Part shown: piece by piece, positions 26,401 to 40,300 of the stretch
How positions within the stretch are numbered: position 1 is the first letter of the stretch
How the letters are laid out: each line of letters opens with the position of its first letter
DNA from: Paralvinella palmiformis
Taxonomy: Eukaryota > Annelida > Polychaeta > Terebellida > Alvinellidae
Assembly: GCA_025642065.1 (NCBI GenBank)
Contig: JAODUP010000044.1
Location: forward strand, 847,001-911,000
Direction: 5' to 3'
Length of the DNA stretch: 64,000 nt
Position numbers and translations under genes: made by a program
The notes under the pieces: generated by a model
What the model saw: the letters and a program-made list of their open reading frames with translations, nothing else
Database searches by the model: none
Told to the model about the DNA's origin: nothing

Positions 26401-28125
26401 TTATAATAGCATAAAGGGAAAATATGGATTCCCCTTTTTTTCTTCTTTAGTAACATTTAAGGCATGTGTGCTTTATATGCTTCAGTCATTAGAATATGGT
26501 GCTGAAATTTAAACCTTTTCACTGAAAAAAAAATGAATTTGTTTTATTTTCCATATTTTAAAATAAAGTAATTCAAGAATTTTAAAATATAACAAGCTCA
26601 ATTGATTTTAAAAGGTATGAGTTTAGTACAATAAAAATATTTTAAAATATCTATGTGAACTTTTAACCTATAATTTAACTAGTGCACTGCACTCACCGAA
26701 CATTGTGAAAACTTTTGTCTTTGTTAGGAAAGTTCTGATTCATCACTTCAATATACTAGTCAACCTAGTTTTTACATTACGTTTTGAGAATTTCTTATAC
26801 ATGTAAAGAGATAATGAACATTTTCTTAAAAATAACACTCATGACAAAAATGATACATACCTGCCATATTTTTCATAGACCTTTCTTGACTGGTTCTTCT
26901 CTTCGGAGATCTTGACTTCGGTCTAGTAGGTGGAATAGGAATCATTTTAGGATTGTTCATCTCTGCCAGGCGAGTCTTTGCTAAGGCAGTTGAGAAATCC
27001 TTATGATCTGAGGCTAGTTCAATGCTAAGCTGTGAAAAAAATCCCCAGTTAGTAGGTGTTACAACTAATGATTGGAAAGCAATTGTAATCATTGTAATGA
27101 TATTTTTTTTCTCTTTTTCTTTCTCGACATTCAGATCAAGAACTGTTATATAAATGAACTGCAACTCGCATGTTAATACGAATGTTCAGTCATCCGAGGC
27201 CACAGTGTAGTAGATATTTGTTAACAATAGATAAATCAGATAATGGAATACCTTCAAGTTTCCCACCACAGGCCAGAGTCTATCATGGGCACTCTGTGAG
27301 GAGTCTGAATGATTGTAGGCAGTGCTTCTGTCCTTTACTTCAACGCTACGATCTATGAACAATGACTCCGACTTCAACACCGACTTCAGTGGTACTGACG
27401 CCATGCCAAGGAGACGTGGCTAGATCGCATAAAAACATTTAACAGTTTGGTAGTGGCAGGTAAATGGAGCAATATGGTATTATGTAACTGCTTAGCTCAA
27501 GTCAAGAAATTATCTTTTAGTGCGACTGAACCATTCACGACTCACACCAGTCAAAGAAACTGCTTGTTGTTAGACATATTTTCTCTAATTATCGGGGACT
27601 ATTTCATAGTATTTGTAATTAAATAGAACAGCTCAGGTGAAACTTAGCAGAATATATTCTGGTATTAAAGCTGATGGAAACATGTTTCAAATAATCTCTA
27701 TTTGTACACCACCAAGACAGTTAGCAATCTTCTAATTATGCCATTAAATTGGTCACCTACCACTTTTTGGCCAGTAGTTTTTGAATAAACTTTGAATATC
27801 ACAGCTGACTTCCACCACTTCTCAATGGCATCTCCATCAAACATTAGTGGGAATACTGATCGATGTCCAAAACGGACAACTGAAATAAAGTAACCATATT
27901 AAAAGTCACTTAAAAATTGCATTTAAATAAATCTTATTAAGCTTAAAACTGTAACTACCACTAACAGTTTTAAATTATAAATTTATTTACCATTATCTGA
28001 TACTTTCTTTGATACAACCCGCATCACTTCTGTTGCAGCAGCACTAGCCTGTCTTCTGTCTTTGGAAGCTGCTACTACTGGGAACTGATACTCAACAAAA
28101 TATGTGCTAACAGAATATAAAAAAA

Positions 28126-28170
<45 letters not shown>

Positions 28171-31100
28171 TTGTTTATATTTCACAAGAAATATTTTGTA
28201 TTTAACATCCTGATTTTCCCATGTCTGTGGGAATTAAAGATCTGCATTCTGATTAATACCAATATGCATTTCAGGATTCATGTGAGCTGAAAGTTTCTGT
28301 CAATTTAAAAAATAATATATTGTAGGTCCCGCCCATTAAGCCAATACTTTGAGTCAATACTTTTACTGCTATTTATTGAAGTTGGCTTAATGGCCAATAC
28401 TATTTGAGTGTCAAGAAATCAAGTCATCCTGAGAAACAAATTTCAGGGTGTTAGCAGCCAGGTGTATACATCTATCTTCGGCAGGATTTTTCTCTTGAAT
28501 ATCACCATTGCCAATGACATCGGTTTACTCCCATCAGGCATACAAGCCAGTACTGTGGTGAATCGGTGTTTCTTGTGACCCTTTGTCCTCACACATTGTA
28601 TATACTCGTGTATAATTTTTATACTCCGAAATCAACTACAAAATTGAGTGCATCTTATACGTGGGTCATACTAAAAGAGAAGGTAATATTTGGCATAATT
28701 TAGGGGGAAATACGATAATACTGTTTTTAACATCGATAATAAATATATGAACAATAAACAAATTTATTAGATGTGTTTTCTTTCTTCTCTTTCAAATCCA
28801 AACTTAATCATGATAACCGCCATGATTATTTATTGCGATGCTATAATTAGTGAAGTGATGACCAAGACTTGTCATTACTATAGAGATATATGAGCGTGTG
28901 CAATTGAACGGAATGGTAAATGAGGCCACGCAAATAATGACCATAGATGATGGTTGGTGTTTTAAGGCCACTTTTATGCACATGGTAGGCTAAATGGGTC
29001 GAGCGACCTCCAAAGGTAATGAGCGAAGTCAAAGACAAAATAACCTTCAGATGTGCCCACGCCGAGATTCAAACGCAGGTGGTAGTGATCTGTGGTCCAA
29101 CACGCTACCGCTAGACCACGGAGGCACCCAAGAATGACCATAGAAGCCACATCAAAGGAAAACAATTACGGCAAACAATGTGTTAATTACTTTCAAAGCT
29201 GACACATGGGAACTACTAATATACTTCAAACAGCATTACAGAAACGAACGCACAGCAGCAGACAACCTGAAGCAGCCATCTTTAGCTATCACCACACAGT
29301 GGGTGAAAACAGCCTTTGATTAAATTGAACCCGCCATTATTACAAAATTGTTCAAGAAGTGTTCTATCAGCAATTATTTAGATGGCATGGAAGGTGATGT
29401 ATTGTGGACTGAACAGTACGACAAATCAGACACTGACTCCAACAAAGATACAACAGATGTTCAGTGAAGAGAGTGAAGATGATGAATTTTTTTAGTTTTG
29501 AATCAATAGTGCTGATTTTAGTGCGTCTTATATGCAGGTTCGACTCCAGGGGAGTTTATTGGTCCTAAAACAGGTGTGTCTTATATGCGAGTGCAACTTA
29601 TACGTGAGTATATAAAGTATATGTTTTTTGGCCCTTCTTACTGATGGTTCAGTTTTCAGGCAGGTCGAAGTAGACTGGCGCCTGGCATGAAACCACTCTG
29701 ACATTGTTCATCGACTGATCTTGATACATCGTCCTCCATGAGTGGCCACTTCAGCTGGTTGGTTTTATTAGCTTAGAGGGTCATTGGAATAGTTTTCATG
29801 GTCACCTCTTGTTTTCGACATTCTCTCATTTGTTTTTCATTTACACCATGACCTCTTGCTGCATTATTGTTGTTGGACAACTTGTAATGTTTGAGGACTA
29901 CTGTAAATCATGACATTTTAAGCCCAAGAAACTACCTCACCTTAATGACCTTATTGGCTGGGATGTATGGCATTCATGGTTAACATATCTATTTATAATG
30001 AATCAATATACTTAATTGTCATTGGTTTTCTCACACTCCTGATACATCCATGGTTTCTAATTCTATTATCATCCATTATGACAGCACAGACATATGGAAA
30101 AATCTGTTGTTTCAGTTCATTTGCAGATTCCCCTCAACCATGGAACCTAACAACTAGACCTTCTCAATATCTGCAGTTTTATAGGCTGCCAGTACCTTTA
30201 TAATGCAATGAACACAATATACAGCAATCCAGAAATGGTTGTGTATATGTTAAATAATACATACTATTTGGTCTTTGGTGTTTGTGGTCTAGGAGGTTTC
30301 CCCTGGCTTGCTCTAGCTCTTGATCGTGGTGTGCTAAGGGGTGTATCAAGTGCTGGCTCCGCTGACAGAGTGTAACTGTCTACCATTACACGAGCTAAAT
30401 GTACCCGACCGAGCAGTGTCAATCGTTCAATGCTGAGTCCATCTCGTGGCAGGTGTACTGAGGTATGGACAAGATGAAAAATATTAAAATCAATAGAACA
30501 TTTTTCCCTCATGCATTTTAAGTGGTAGAGAAAAATCAAAATCAAGGGGAGTACATCTAGCAAGTAAAACGCATCTGAGAAATGAAATCTTGTTTAATCA
30601 TTCTGTCAATTGATGAATGGTTGAAATACTTGTCACAGCTTGTTATTCAATAAATAAACAAAACGGAAAACCATGTATTGTTAATTAATGAATACAGACA
30701 AAAATGTACAACTGGAAAGTCATTACCTCTATCTGATGCTGCAGGATTATAGGACATTCTGGATCCTGAGTCAGAAATCCTTGGAGACTTTAACCTATCA
30801 TTCTCAGCATCAGCTTTCCTTCTACCAGTCTTCTTTTTTCTTTCCCTGGAAGCACTGCTCGAACGTGACCTTGAATGTGACTCCTTTCTTATGCTAGATT
30901 TCAGCTTTTTTATTTTGGTTTTTGTCCTTGTCCTTGATCTAACGGGTATAGGATCAGATTCACGAACAGGTTCTCTGTCAAGAGCCATGCTACTTCCACT
31001 GGAATGACGAGAAGGAGGCCTCTGAAATATAAATAATCTGTTATTGTAGAAATTCAACAAAGGAAAATTGTAATTACTTAAGAGGAAAGTAGCTATGTAA

Positions 31101-34100
31101 CTTTCAACAAATTTATGTCATAAAAACCAGATGGATATTGGTAAAACACCTGTATTAATACCATGATGTGCAAGAGAAAAAGATGAAACTCATACAACTT
31201 TCATTAAGGTATGCTCTTACAGCATTTCCAGGATCATCCAAAGAAGATATCGAATTGCAACTTCTGGATCTTCTTACATGAGGTGAAAGATCATCAAGGT
31301 CACTCAACAAATCCTCACTCTCATTGGAATTCTGTATTAATGTATGACAGTTTGAGGAATTAATTCATAAATCTGGTATACAATGGTACAACCAAAGGCA
31401 AAATAAATATTTTAAATACAAACATCTTTCTAGTCATCTGTTTAAAAATTAAATATTATGAAGAACAATGTGGAGGATTTCTTTGAAAAATTGGAATTAA
31501 CCAAATGTCAAAAGAACTCACAATCATCAGACAGTTATACAAAAATCACAATTTTTAGTTAACATACATACATGTTTATAGAACAGTTCATCCAGTATGT
31601 CATCATCATGAATTGGATCGTCTATATCTGACTCTAGTAGCATAGCATCGTCTCCTGACATACTAGTATCTGCATTACCATCAAGAGCTTGCAGTGCCTG
31701 CTCAAGGAACAAAAAATGTCTGAACTAAATGTATTTTGAGGTACGCATTATATAGCATATACTGCTAAAATATTATAAATTTTACATAGATGATGGTGAA
31801 ATACAATGTCAGAAACATATGTCTGAAAGAAAAGAACAGTTCTAATGTATAAATGAATTACATAGAAATCTAAAACAAAGCCACATAACATTCAAGGTAA
31901 CAATGAGTTAGAATAGTCAACCGGACTGCTAAGGAGTTCAAATAATCAATCTACCGTATATACTCGTGTATAAGTCGAGGCCAATTTTAACCCCGTAATT
32001 CTTTCCTCCGGATATGCTCACCATATAAGTCGAGGTCAAGTATTGGCTTAAAATCCCTCAAAAATTGGAATCGTTGTCATTATTCGAAAAAATTGACCCA
32101 GTCATTCAAACTCATGGTGTCAGTAAGTGCCTTGTGAATATCAATTTCTTCACTAGCAGCGACACACAGACACAAGCACACACAGCGAGAAAGAGACACA
32201 CACACACCGATTTTGCTTTGATGTTATAACTACCGGTAATATAAATAAACAAACTTGTCACACCAAACACGCTTGATTGTAGACTCCCTTCAACTGGCAA
32301 GTATTATTAATTAATTGTTTCACGGCCAGTGGCAAGCAAGGTATGCAATGTGAACAGTGATTTTTATATTATTGCTAATCATCTGGAGGTACCAGTAGTT
32401 AACAATGCGTGACTATCAAGTACTATATTACATACAGACTGGCATGTTTGTGAGATCCAAATAACAGTTTGGTGAAAATTAATCTTAATTTATTGACTAA
32501 GACTAGTAGGCAGAGATGTGGCGATTTTGTTCCAACTATCGCTCACACAATACGGCTGATTGTAACTTCAACTGGCAAGTGTTATTTATTCATTGTTTCA
32601 CAGTACACCTGGAGGTACTGGTAGGTAACAGCGCGTGACTATCAAGTATTATTACATAAAGACTGGCATGTTTGTGAGATCCAAATAACAGTTTGGTGAA
32701 AATTAATTGTTATTTATTGAATAATAATGGGTTAGTAGGCAGCGATGTGACAATTTTATTCTGGCTCTTATTGGGTTGAATCCTACAGTGTTGAGTGTCA
32801 AGGATGGCTGAAAACATCTTTCCTTCAGCTGGTAGGAAATATGACGTGCATATAAGTCAAGGTGCTTCTGGGAACTAACTTTTCACTAACCAAAAAATCG
32901 ACTTATACGTGAGTATATACAGTAATAGCAACATTTTCAGATAACAGGTTCCCAGTTAATAAGAAACGGTTACTAGATAGTTGACTATAATTAAATGTTT
33001 AGACAGTTCTTCAAAAAGGTGAACACAAACAAATGAATTTTGAATTTCTATCACATCCAGTACAATAACAAATAACTTCATCATCCTAGGGACATAACTG
33101 AAAACTACACCAACCTTCAGCAAACATATAGCAATGTTTCTATGATTATTGTTTTGTATTTGGCATAGTTTACTTGTTACCTAATACCATAAGTTCTGAC
33201 ATACACAAAGAAAATCCAGAAAGAGTGAAATTTGCAAACATGATTTTGATCACTGATACTGGTTTTCATCTTGACATCAACATGAGATGTGTGGAATTTT
33301 CATAAACATACAATTTTATTTTACTCACAAGCAAAGTTTGCAAATCAGTACATATTAAATAAATTTTAAATCACATGATATACTCAAGAACCAACCCTCA
33401 CACAGCATATGTTCAAAACTATATGGCATAACAAAATTACTATTACACTTAAGACTAGAAATTCATTCACACTTACTTTAAACTCTGTATCAGTAATGTG
33501 ATTATCAAGTACCAAGTCAACAGTTGTTTGTTCAACATGAACTGAGTTGGCTAAGTCAGATTTTTCAGCCTCTGACTCCAGAGCAGGCTTCAGAATCTCC
33601 CTGAACAAATCACCCTTCGAAGCAATTCTGAAAATAAGAGAAATTTCAATCATGAAAAAAGTGGATATGCATATATATTCTTGGATATATATTCTTTTTA
33701 TTTTCAATCATGGTCTATTCTTTCAAACATAATAATTAAAATACCTTCTGAGTTTTAGAAAAGATATAAATGTGACAATTGATCCAAGTTTTAATATTTC
33801 TTATACTGGTTCTTAGGTACCATTCCATGTTTTCACTTAACTAAGTGCTTCAGTTGGCTGGTTGCGGGTAGCTTAGTTTGTGCTGCATTATAGTTTTGGC
33901 CAGTTTAAATTAGAATATTGTGTCATAGCTGTAGTCAGTTAGTTTTAATCTGAACTGGAGTTTATAGGTCATAGTTGCAGGCACATGTGTAGTGTCAATC
34001 ACCTTAGTGAAGCCATTCACAAAAGATACTAATATATCTATAGGTCTAGTCATACAAAGCTGTGTTCACATTATTATAAAGACACATTATGATGCACCTG

Positions 34101-34333
34101 ATGTATTCATCAGCTTTTATTGAGGAATAATACTAACAATTGTTATGTTGTTAATTTGACATTAATGCCATTTATTTAATACACCTGTCCTCTATTCAAA
34201 TAGTGATATTATGACTGAATAATTTTATATAATGTTTTTTAATTAATGTAATATTATAAATTAAATTATCATGTATTGAGGGCTTAATAAATGAAATGAA
34301 AAAAAATGAATGAATGAAAAAACATATATGCAC

Positions 34334-34374
<41 letters not shown>

Positions 34375-37300
34375 ACAAATTATCATATAGCAATTTGGTG
34401 TTTTATTGATGCATTTTGAAGCATTATCACTTTTTGTAAAATATATGTGAAGTTAACACTGTTAATCCCATTAACAGATAATGTTTTATTGGATTATTTT
34501 TAATTAATTAATGTTCTCTTTATTTTGGTCCAATCTTAAATTAATTAATTGATTATTTATGAATATATATAGTATATACTGTAAGCATAATAGATGTTGA
34601 ATTAACCACTGTAGCTGCTGGAAAATGCAAAAGTAATTGATATAATTATAATATAATATACTAAAAACTGGATTACTGAAATATTCATAGTAATTCTAAC
34701 TTATTACTCTGTCATAATTGTTTGTTGATAAACTATTCCTGCATCACAATCCAACACCTTAACTTATAAAAATTTCTTCACAAAATTTAGGTTATAAGCA
34801 AAGTATCAAACTGAAGATTTTCACTGACAGATGAAACATCCAACAGGCACATACAAGTTTGTATCCTACAATCTGGGGAGTCTGCAACATAGCACACATA
34901 GTACACAATCACCGAAACCTTCTGCTGAAGAACACTAGTTGGAGAATACACAGTTATTAACCAATATTCCAATGGTTCTACTCACTTTGGTGTAAGAGGG
35001 TTTCCTGACAGATAGTCAGTTCTCTGTACATCATGAGAGTCTAATGTTGATATAATCATAGCTTCTCTGAGCTTTGAACCTTTTTCTATTAGAGCAGATA
35101 CTATATCAACAGATGTCCCTGATGAAGCTGGACCTGAAATATAAACATCAAACTTCTCCATTATTCAGTGTCTACTGAGATAACGGTTGGTATTACAAAA
35201 TCATCATGATTATTAATCAATTGTTTAGGTGCTTATTACAAGTAGTGCACACACACACACAAATGAAAGTTAGAGGATGGGCTGTATATTAAAGAGTTAG
35301 AGCTATTCCTACAAAGCTACCTTCACACCCATGGGTTTACCTAAAGCATCCTTTTCAAAGAGTCCACATTGATTTTTGTGAAGATAAGAAACATTACTTT
35401 CTTTTTCTTGTCGATAGTTACTCAAAGTGGGTAGAAGTTTAGTCTATGCAACAGACAAAACTCTTCATCAGTTGAGATTGATTTTTGCCCAGCGTGGTTT
35501 GCTCGATAACGGACCACAGTTCATTGCCCATGAATTTAAGGAATTTATGATACAAAATGGCAGTGAGATTATTTAAGGAAAGTTTCACCAAACAGGTTCT
35601 AGAAAGTAACAGTGAGCATCCACTGAAACACAGAATTACAAATTTCCTATTACCTCATGGTACCACAGGGCTTAGTCCAGCTGAGTTGCTCATGAAGCGA
35701 TAACTGAGGATAAAGCTAAATTTGTTTCAACCAGATCTGACTACGTTAGTCAACAAAAAGCAGGAATTTCAGAAAGTTCAGTTTGATAGAACTAGAGAAG
35801 GTGAGAGAATGTTTGATGTTGGCGATGTGGTGAAAGTGAAAAACAAAAGAGCACAATCAAGAACAAACAAATGGTTATTTAGTTCTATAACTGAGGTTAA
35901 GGAATCTAGAAATTATGTTGTGAAAATAGGTTCTGAAAGAAAATTAGTTCATGCAGATCGCCTTGTTAAAGTTTTTGAGGAGGCAAGCATCTCTGATTCA
36001 CAAGAACTGACCATTTTCCTCCCAGTTTCTGATTCTAAAAACAGTTTGTCAACAACTGTAAATGACAGTTTAGTGGATAATACTGCAACTAGTGTAAATT
36101 CTGAACAAAACACCCTAGTTTTTGTATCAGACTGTTGATAACGTCAATAATGGAAATGATACAAGTGAACCTGATCAAATTCTTATGGAGCAGAAAACTT
36201 CTATTTCTCCTTTGAGATGATCAGTTAGGGAACGAAAATCAGTACAGAAGTTAATTAGTAAAACTATTTGGTGTATTTGCTACCGAGTTGTACAAAAAGA
36301 CAGAAAATAATCAACTTGTTTAAAAATGGGAAAGCAGTGTAATATATTACCACAAGAAACGTAATTTAAAAACTGAATTATTGTTATGTCTGTATGACCT
36401 GGTTTTATTGACCTAATAAAAGCAATTCCGGCTAAAGCTGTGAAAAGTCAACATCTTGTGTTCTGTCATTTGCTTAGAATATGTTATAATGACCTTTTAT
36501 TGATAAGTAATCAAATTATATAAAACAACAACAAGTGAGAGAGGACATCAGGTTGACATTCTATTGATGGCTAATCACATTATATATATATATATAACAT
36601 CAACAAGTGTGAAAGGATATCATGACCACTATCAGCTCCCAATGTTTGCCAATTCTTTTTTCACTGACCTTTCAGATCTGAGGATTCCCAACCACTAATG
36701 GTCTTCTTCTCAATGGAAGATCCAGAAATCACCTTGTCCTCAACACCACTAGACATGGCTTCGGACTGGAGTGAGCTAATACCCTTCAGTGTGCTGGCAT
36801 TAGAGTCCATTGTATTTCTGAGATTCTCATCATGTTGACTTGAATGAGGATAGGACGGATTTGAGGTACTAGTCTCCACCTGGCTATAACCAACTCCAGA
36901 CTGTTTGTGAACCTGTAATTGGTGACTAATGAGTGCCATACCATACATCACATCAGTTAAACCATGTGATATAGATTTAGCTTTCATCTGATGGGGGTAC
37001 GTGCAATCAGCAGCACAAGTTACAGCTATCACCATTAACTGATTATTAAGCATATTAGACCTGTAACATTGTTAGATAAGGTCACCAGCTTATAAAAGCA
37101 GCCCACAGCAATTAGATACCAACTTGACAAGAAATACAGTTAAAAAACCATCAGATAGAAGGGACAGAAAACAAAACAGGTGGGAATTAGCTAATGCAAG
37201 ACAAGAAATAATTAAAATTAATAACTGCCACATGAATAAAACAGTATTGGTAATTGTTGAGGCAATTTTTGACAATAAATATAAATATAGTGAAAACTTG

Positions 37301-40300
37301 TTAAGGAAAGACATGATAAATCTAGTTTAAAATAAAAGTACAGAACAAAGCCACAAATAAACAACACACAATATTTCACATTTACAAATAAACATGCTAA
37401 CAGCGTAAAGATATAGATACCTTATGTTTGTCTGGAGACTGAAATGGATCATCAGCTGAACTATACAGAGCTGGTCTTGTCTGTGGGACTGCTTTATGAT
37501 GATAAACACCTTGGGGCTCAGTGGATTCACCATGTATATCTAGACTCATATCAGTTGTAGGTACAGATGACTGACTGTCATAAGAAGCTGTAAAAAATCA
37601 AATACATTACATTTAAACTGTAACTTTAGAAAAAGAAACTTTGTGTATGTAAACTGAAGACTTGTGTAATTTCTGATGTAAACAAATTACATCTAAACTA
37701 GATCTATTATATTTATCTGCACCTGAGAGTTTTCTATATTTTTAAACATACAGCTATACACCTAAAACATAGTTGTTATTATTATTACTGGTACATTGAT
37801 CATTTTGTTCAGTATTGTGTTGGAAATCGATATACAGGTTATACGGATTGCTAAGCAATCCTAAAACCCATCGCGTAAAATCGTGAACCAATATCTGGCA
37901 TTGTATTTAGTCCAGAGATGCTGTGGGGGAATACAAAGTGTCTACACATACGCGAGCCATATGTTTAGACCAATAGCCTAAACGTACATGATGATGTATG
38001 TGCATCTGTTTTTGAAACGATAATGGCTGAGTTAGTGTCTATCTTATCATTTACGTTTGTTGATTTAGTTAATAAAATTATTCTGATATTTAACTACTGT
38101 GACTTATATCTGCCATATAATGATAATGTATTGTTAACAAATATTTGAAAAACGACAGGGAAACACACTAGATCTATCATATCTACTCTGATTTACTCAT
38201 GAAAATGCAACAGTGTTTGCTCAAGTGACATTCTTTAATAATAGTGACAAGATGGAGGTCATGTCAAATAAAACTGAAGTTGCATACAATGCTTTGCTGT
38301 AATTATTTTAAGTTAGATCAGTTCCTATATTATATAACACAGTAATGTACATGTATTTGCAAAAACGTATGACTAATTCTAACTTGCCATAAAATATTGC
38401 TACACAAACTACACAATTGCTAATCAATTTCCTAATTGATTAGCAGTTGTCACTAATAATTTTTTGTTTAAACAAAATGTTCCCCGCAATAATATTGTTA
38501 AGCCTGTAAAAAATGTTCCTTCTGTCCAGACCATTTTATTATAAAAGAAAAAAATCCAAAAGGTCATCATAAATTGAATTGGTCAATTATAAATTAAAAA
38601 AGCTAAAGAAAAATAGAACAAGTAGGAAATAAGATGGCATGGGTATGCCATGTATACAGTTATTCAAAATTATATTTCATAGATCTATATAACAGAACAC
38701 TTAGTTTACCTATTTAATATTTTTGGTGAAATGAAGATTCCGATCAAATTTAACCATGTGTTACTGGGTATAGGTGAAAATTACAAGTTAAAGACTGGGT
38801 AAGTATTAAACAATTTGGGCTTAGCACCCTGCTAATACGTATAGATCAATGGTATATTCTAAGCTTTTAAATTTTGACGCACAGATCAATTTAAAGCAGA
38901 GATGATTATCATTATATTAATAAATTTAAATGAAAGTCTGACTGCTTCATTTGAGTAAATGAGTGTATAACAAAATAGAAAAAAAGGTTATTTGCAACAT
39001 GTGAGACTAAAAGGAAATGTATATTTGGCATAATTTAGGGGAAAATACAAAAGTATTTTTTTCTCAACTTTAATAATGAAAATATGAACAAAACAAAACT
39101 TTTATTAAGTTTATTTTCACTGTTGTCTTTCGAAGCCAAACTCAATCATGATAACTGCCATGATTATTTAATCTGATGCACTAATTAGTGACATGATCAC
39201 AAAGACGTGTCATTACTATCAAAATAGGTGAGTGTGTGTAATTAAACAAAATGGTAAACATTTAGTTTACCTATTTAATGTTTGGTGAAATGAAGATTCC
39301 AATCAAAGAATGACCATAGAAACCACACCAAAGGAAAATTATTACAGTAAACACTAATATGAATGTACTCACTCTTCAAATGGTATCACAGAAATGTAAT
39401 ACTATAAATGAGATATTATTTTTCATAACTTCATATACTTGTTATATTTGCCCAATGACTATGTCTGCAAATCTAAAGCAAAACCGATGTGCATATGACA
39501 CAGAGTTTAAACTGAAAGTTGTGCAGTATGCTAACAATTGTAATAACAACAGGCAGATGGCTAGGGAACTCAAATTTTCAAAGTAAGTGCGAGACTGGCG
39601 AAAAGCAGCACTTGACTGAGATGCCATGAGCAAAGAAGGTACGAAGAGGAGGGAAGCCATAATTGGCACTATCAGAATGAAAACAAAACAGTTGATGAAC
39701 AATGAATCATTCCGTAGTTATTACCTAACAAATTGATCTTGAAACATTGCATGACTCCAGGGAGCTTATTGGTCCTAGAAATAGGTGCGTCTTAAATGCC
39801 AATGCGACTTATACCAGAGTATATACAGTAATTCAATAATAACATCTTAGCTCGGTTATCAGGCTAAAAGGTATTAACCTATTAACACAAACAAATTGTT
39901 TCTACCTACCCATTAAGGATTCTAATACAACAGACACCTGTAACTCAGCAACTTTTTCAGAATCAGCAGAAAACGCAGGAAAGAACCTGAAAACATTGAA
40001 TATATGAGAACATTTTCAACACATTGACAGCAAATATGACACAACAAATAGGGTACAGTGTTCTAGTGTATGTGCTAACTAGATTTTAAATCAGGAGGTT
40101 TAACGGTATTAACACATGAATTTATATGACATTAAATTATTTAACAGCACACTTCTTCAGTACTTACCCATTTATAGGTCTGTTTGGAGCCAAACTGCCG
40201 ATGTGATCAATCTGTACTCGTGCAACTGGTATCAATAATGGACCACTTAGAATCTCAATTAGTAAACCATTCATATCTGAAATACATTGTGTTATACAAT

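Larger units (their letters stand above)
28323..29975 (-). mobile_element. pogo-like DNA transposon E (host of nested copy A)
   Basis: Left end GGTCCCGCCCATTAAGCC and right end TTATTGGCTGGGATG form imperfect inverted repeats. The right part, read on the minus strand (about 29900-29680), encodes a decayed pogo/Tigger N-terminal helix-turn-helix: [15 protein letters not shown] related fragment is at 46818-46960. Interrupted at 28597-29615 by copy A. Confidence 0.6.

Noticed and set aside
35722..36138. 138-aa plus-strand ORF as a host gene
   Set aside because: Its content is the C-terminal module of a gypsy integrase, and integrase core pieces lie just upstream.
37061..37111. TTACAG at 37060 as the exon 7 acceptor
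   Set aside because: Better branch and pyrimidine context, but it gives GTC TAA in the frame delivered by exon 6. Left as an open question in findings.
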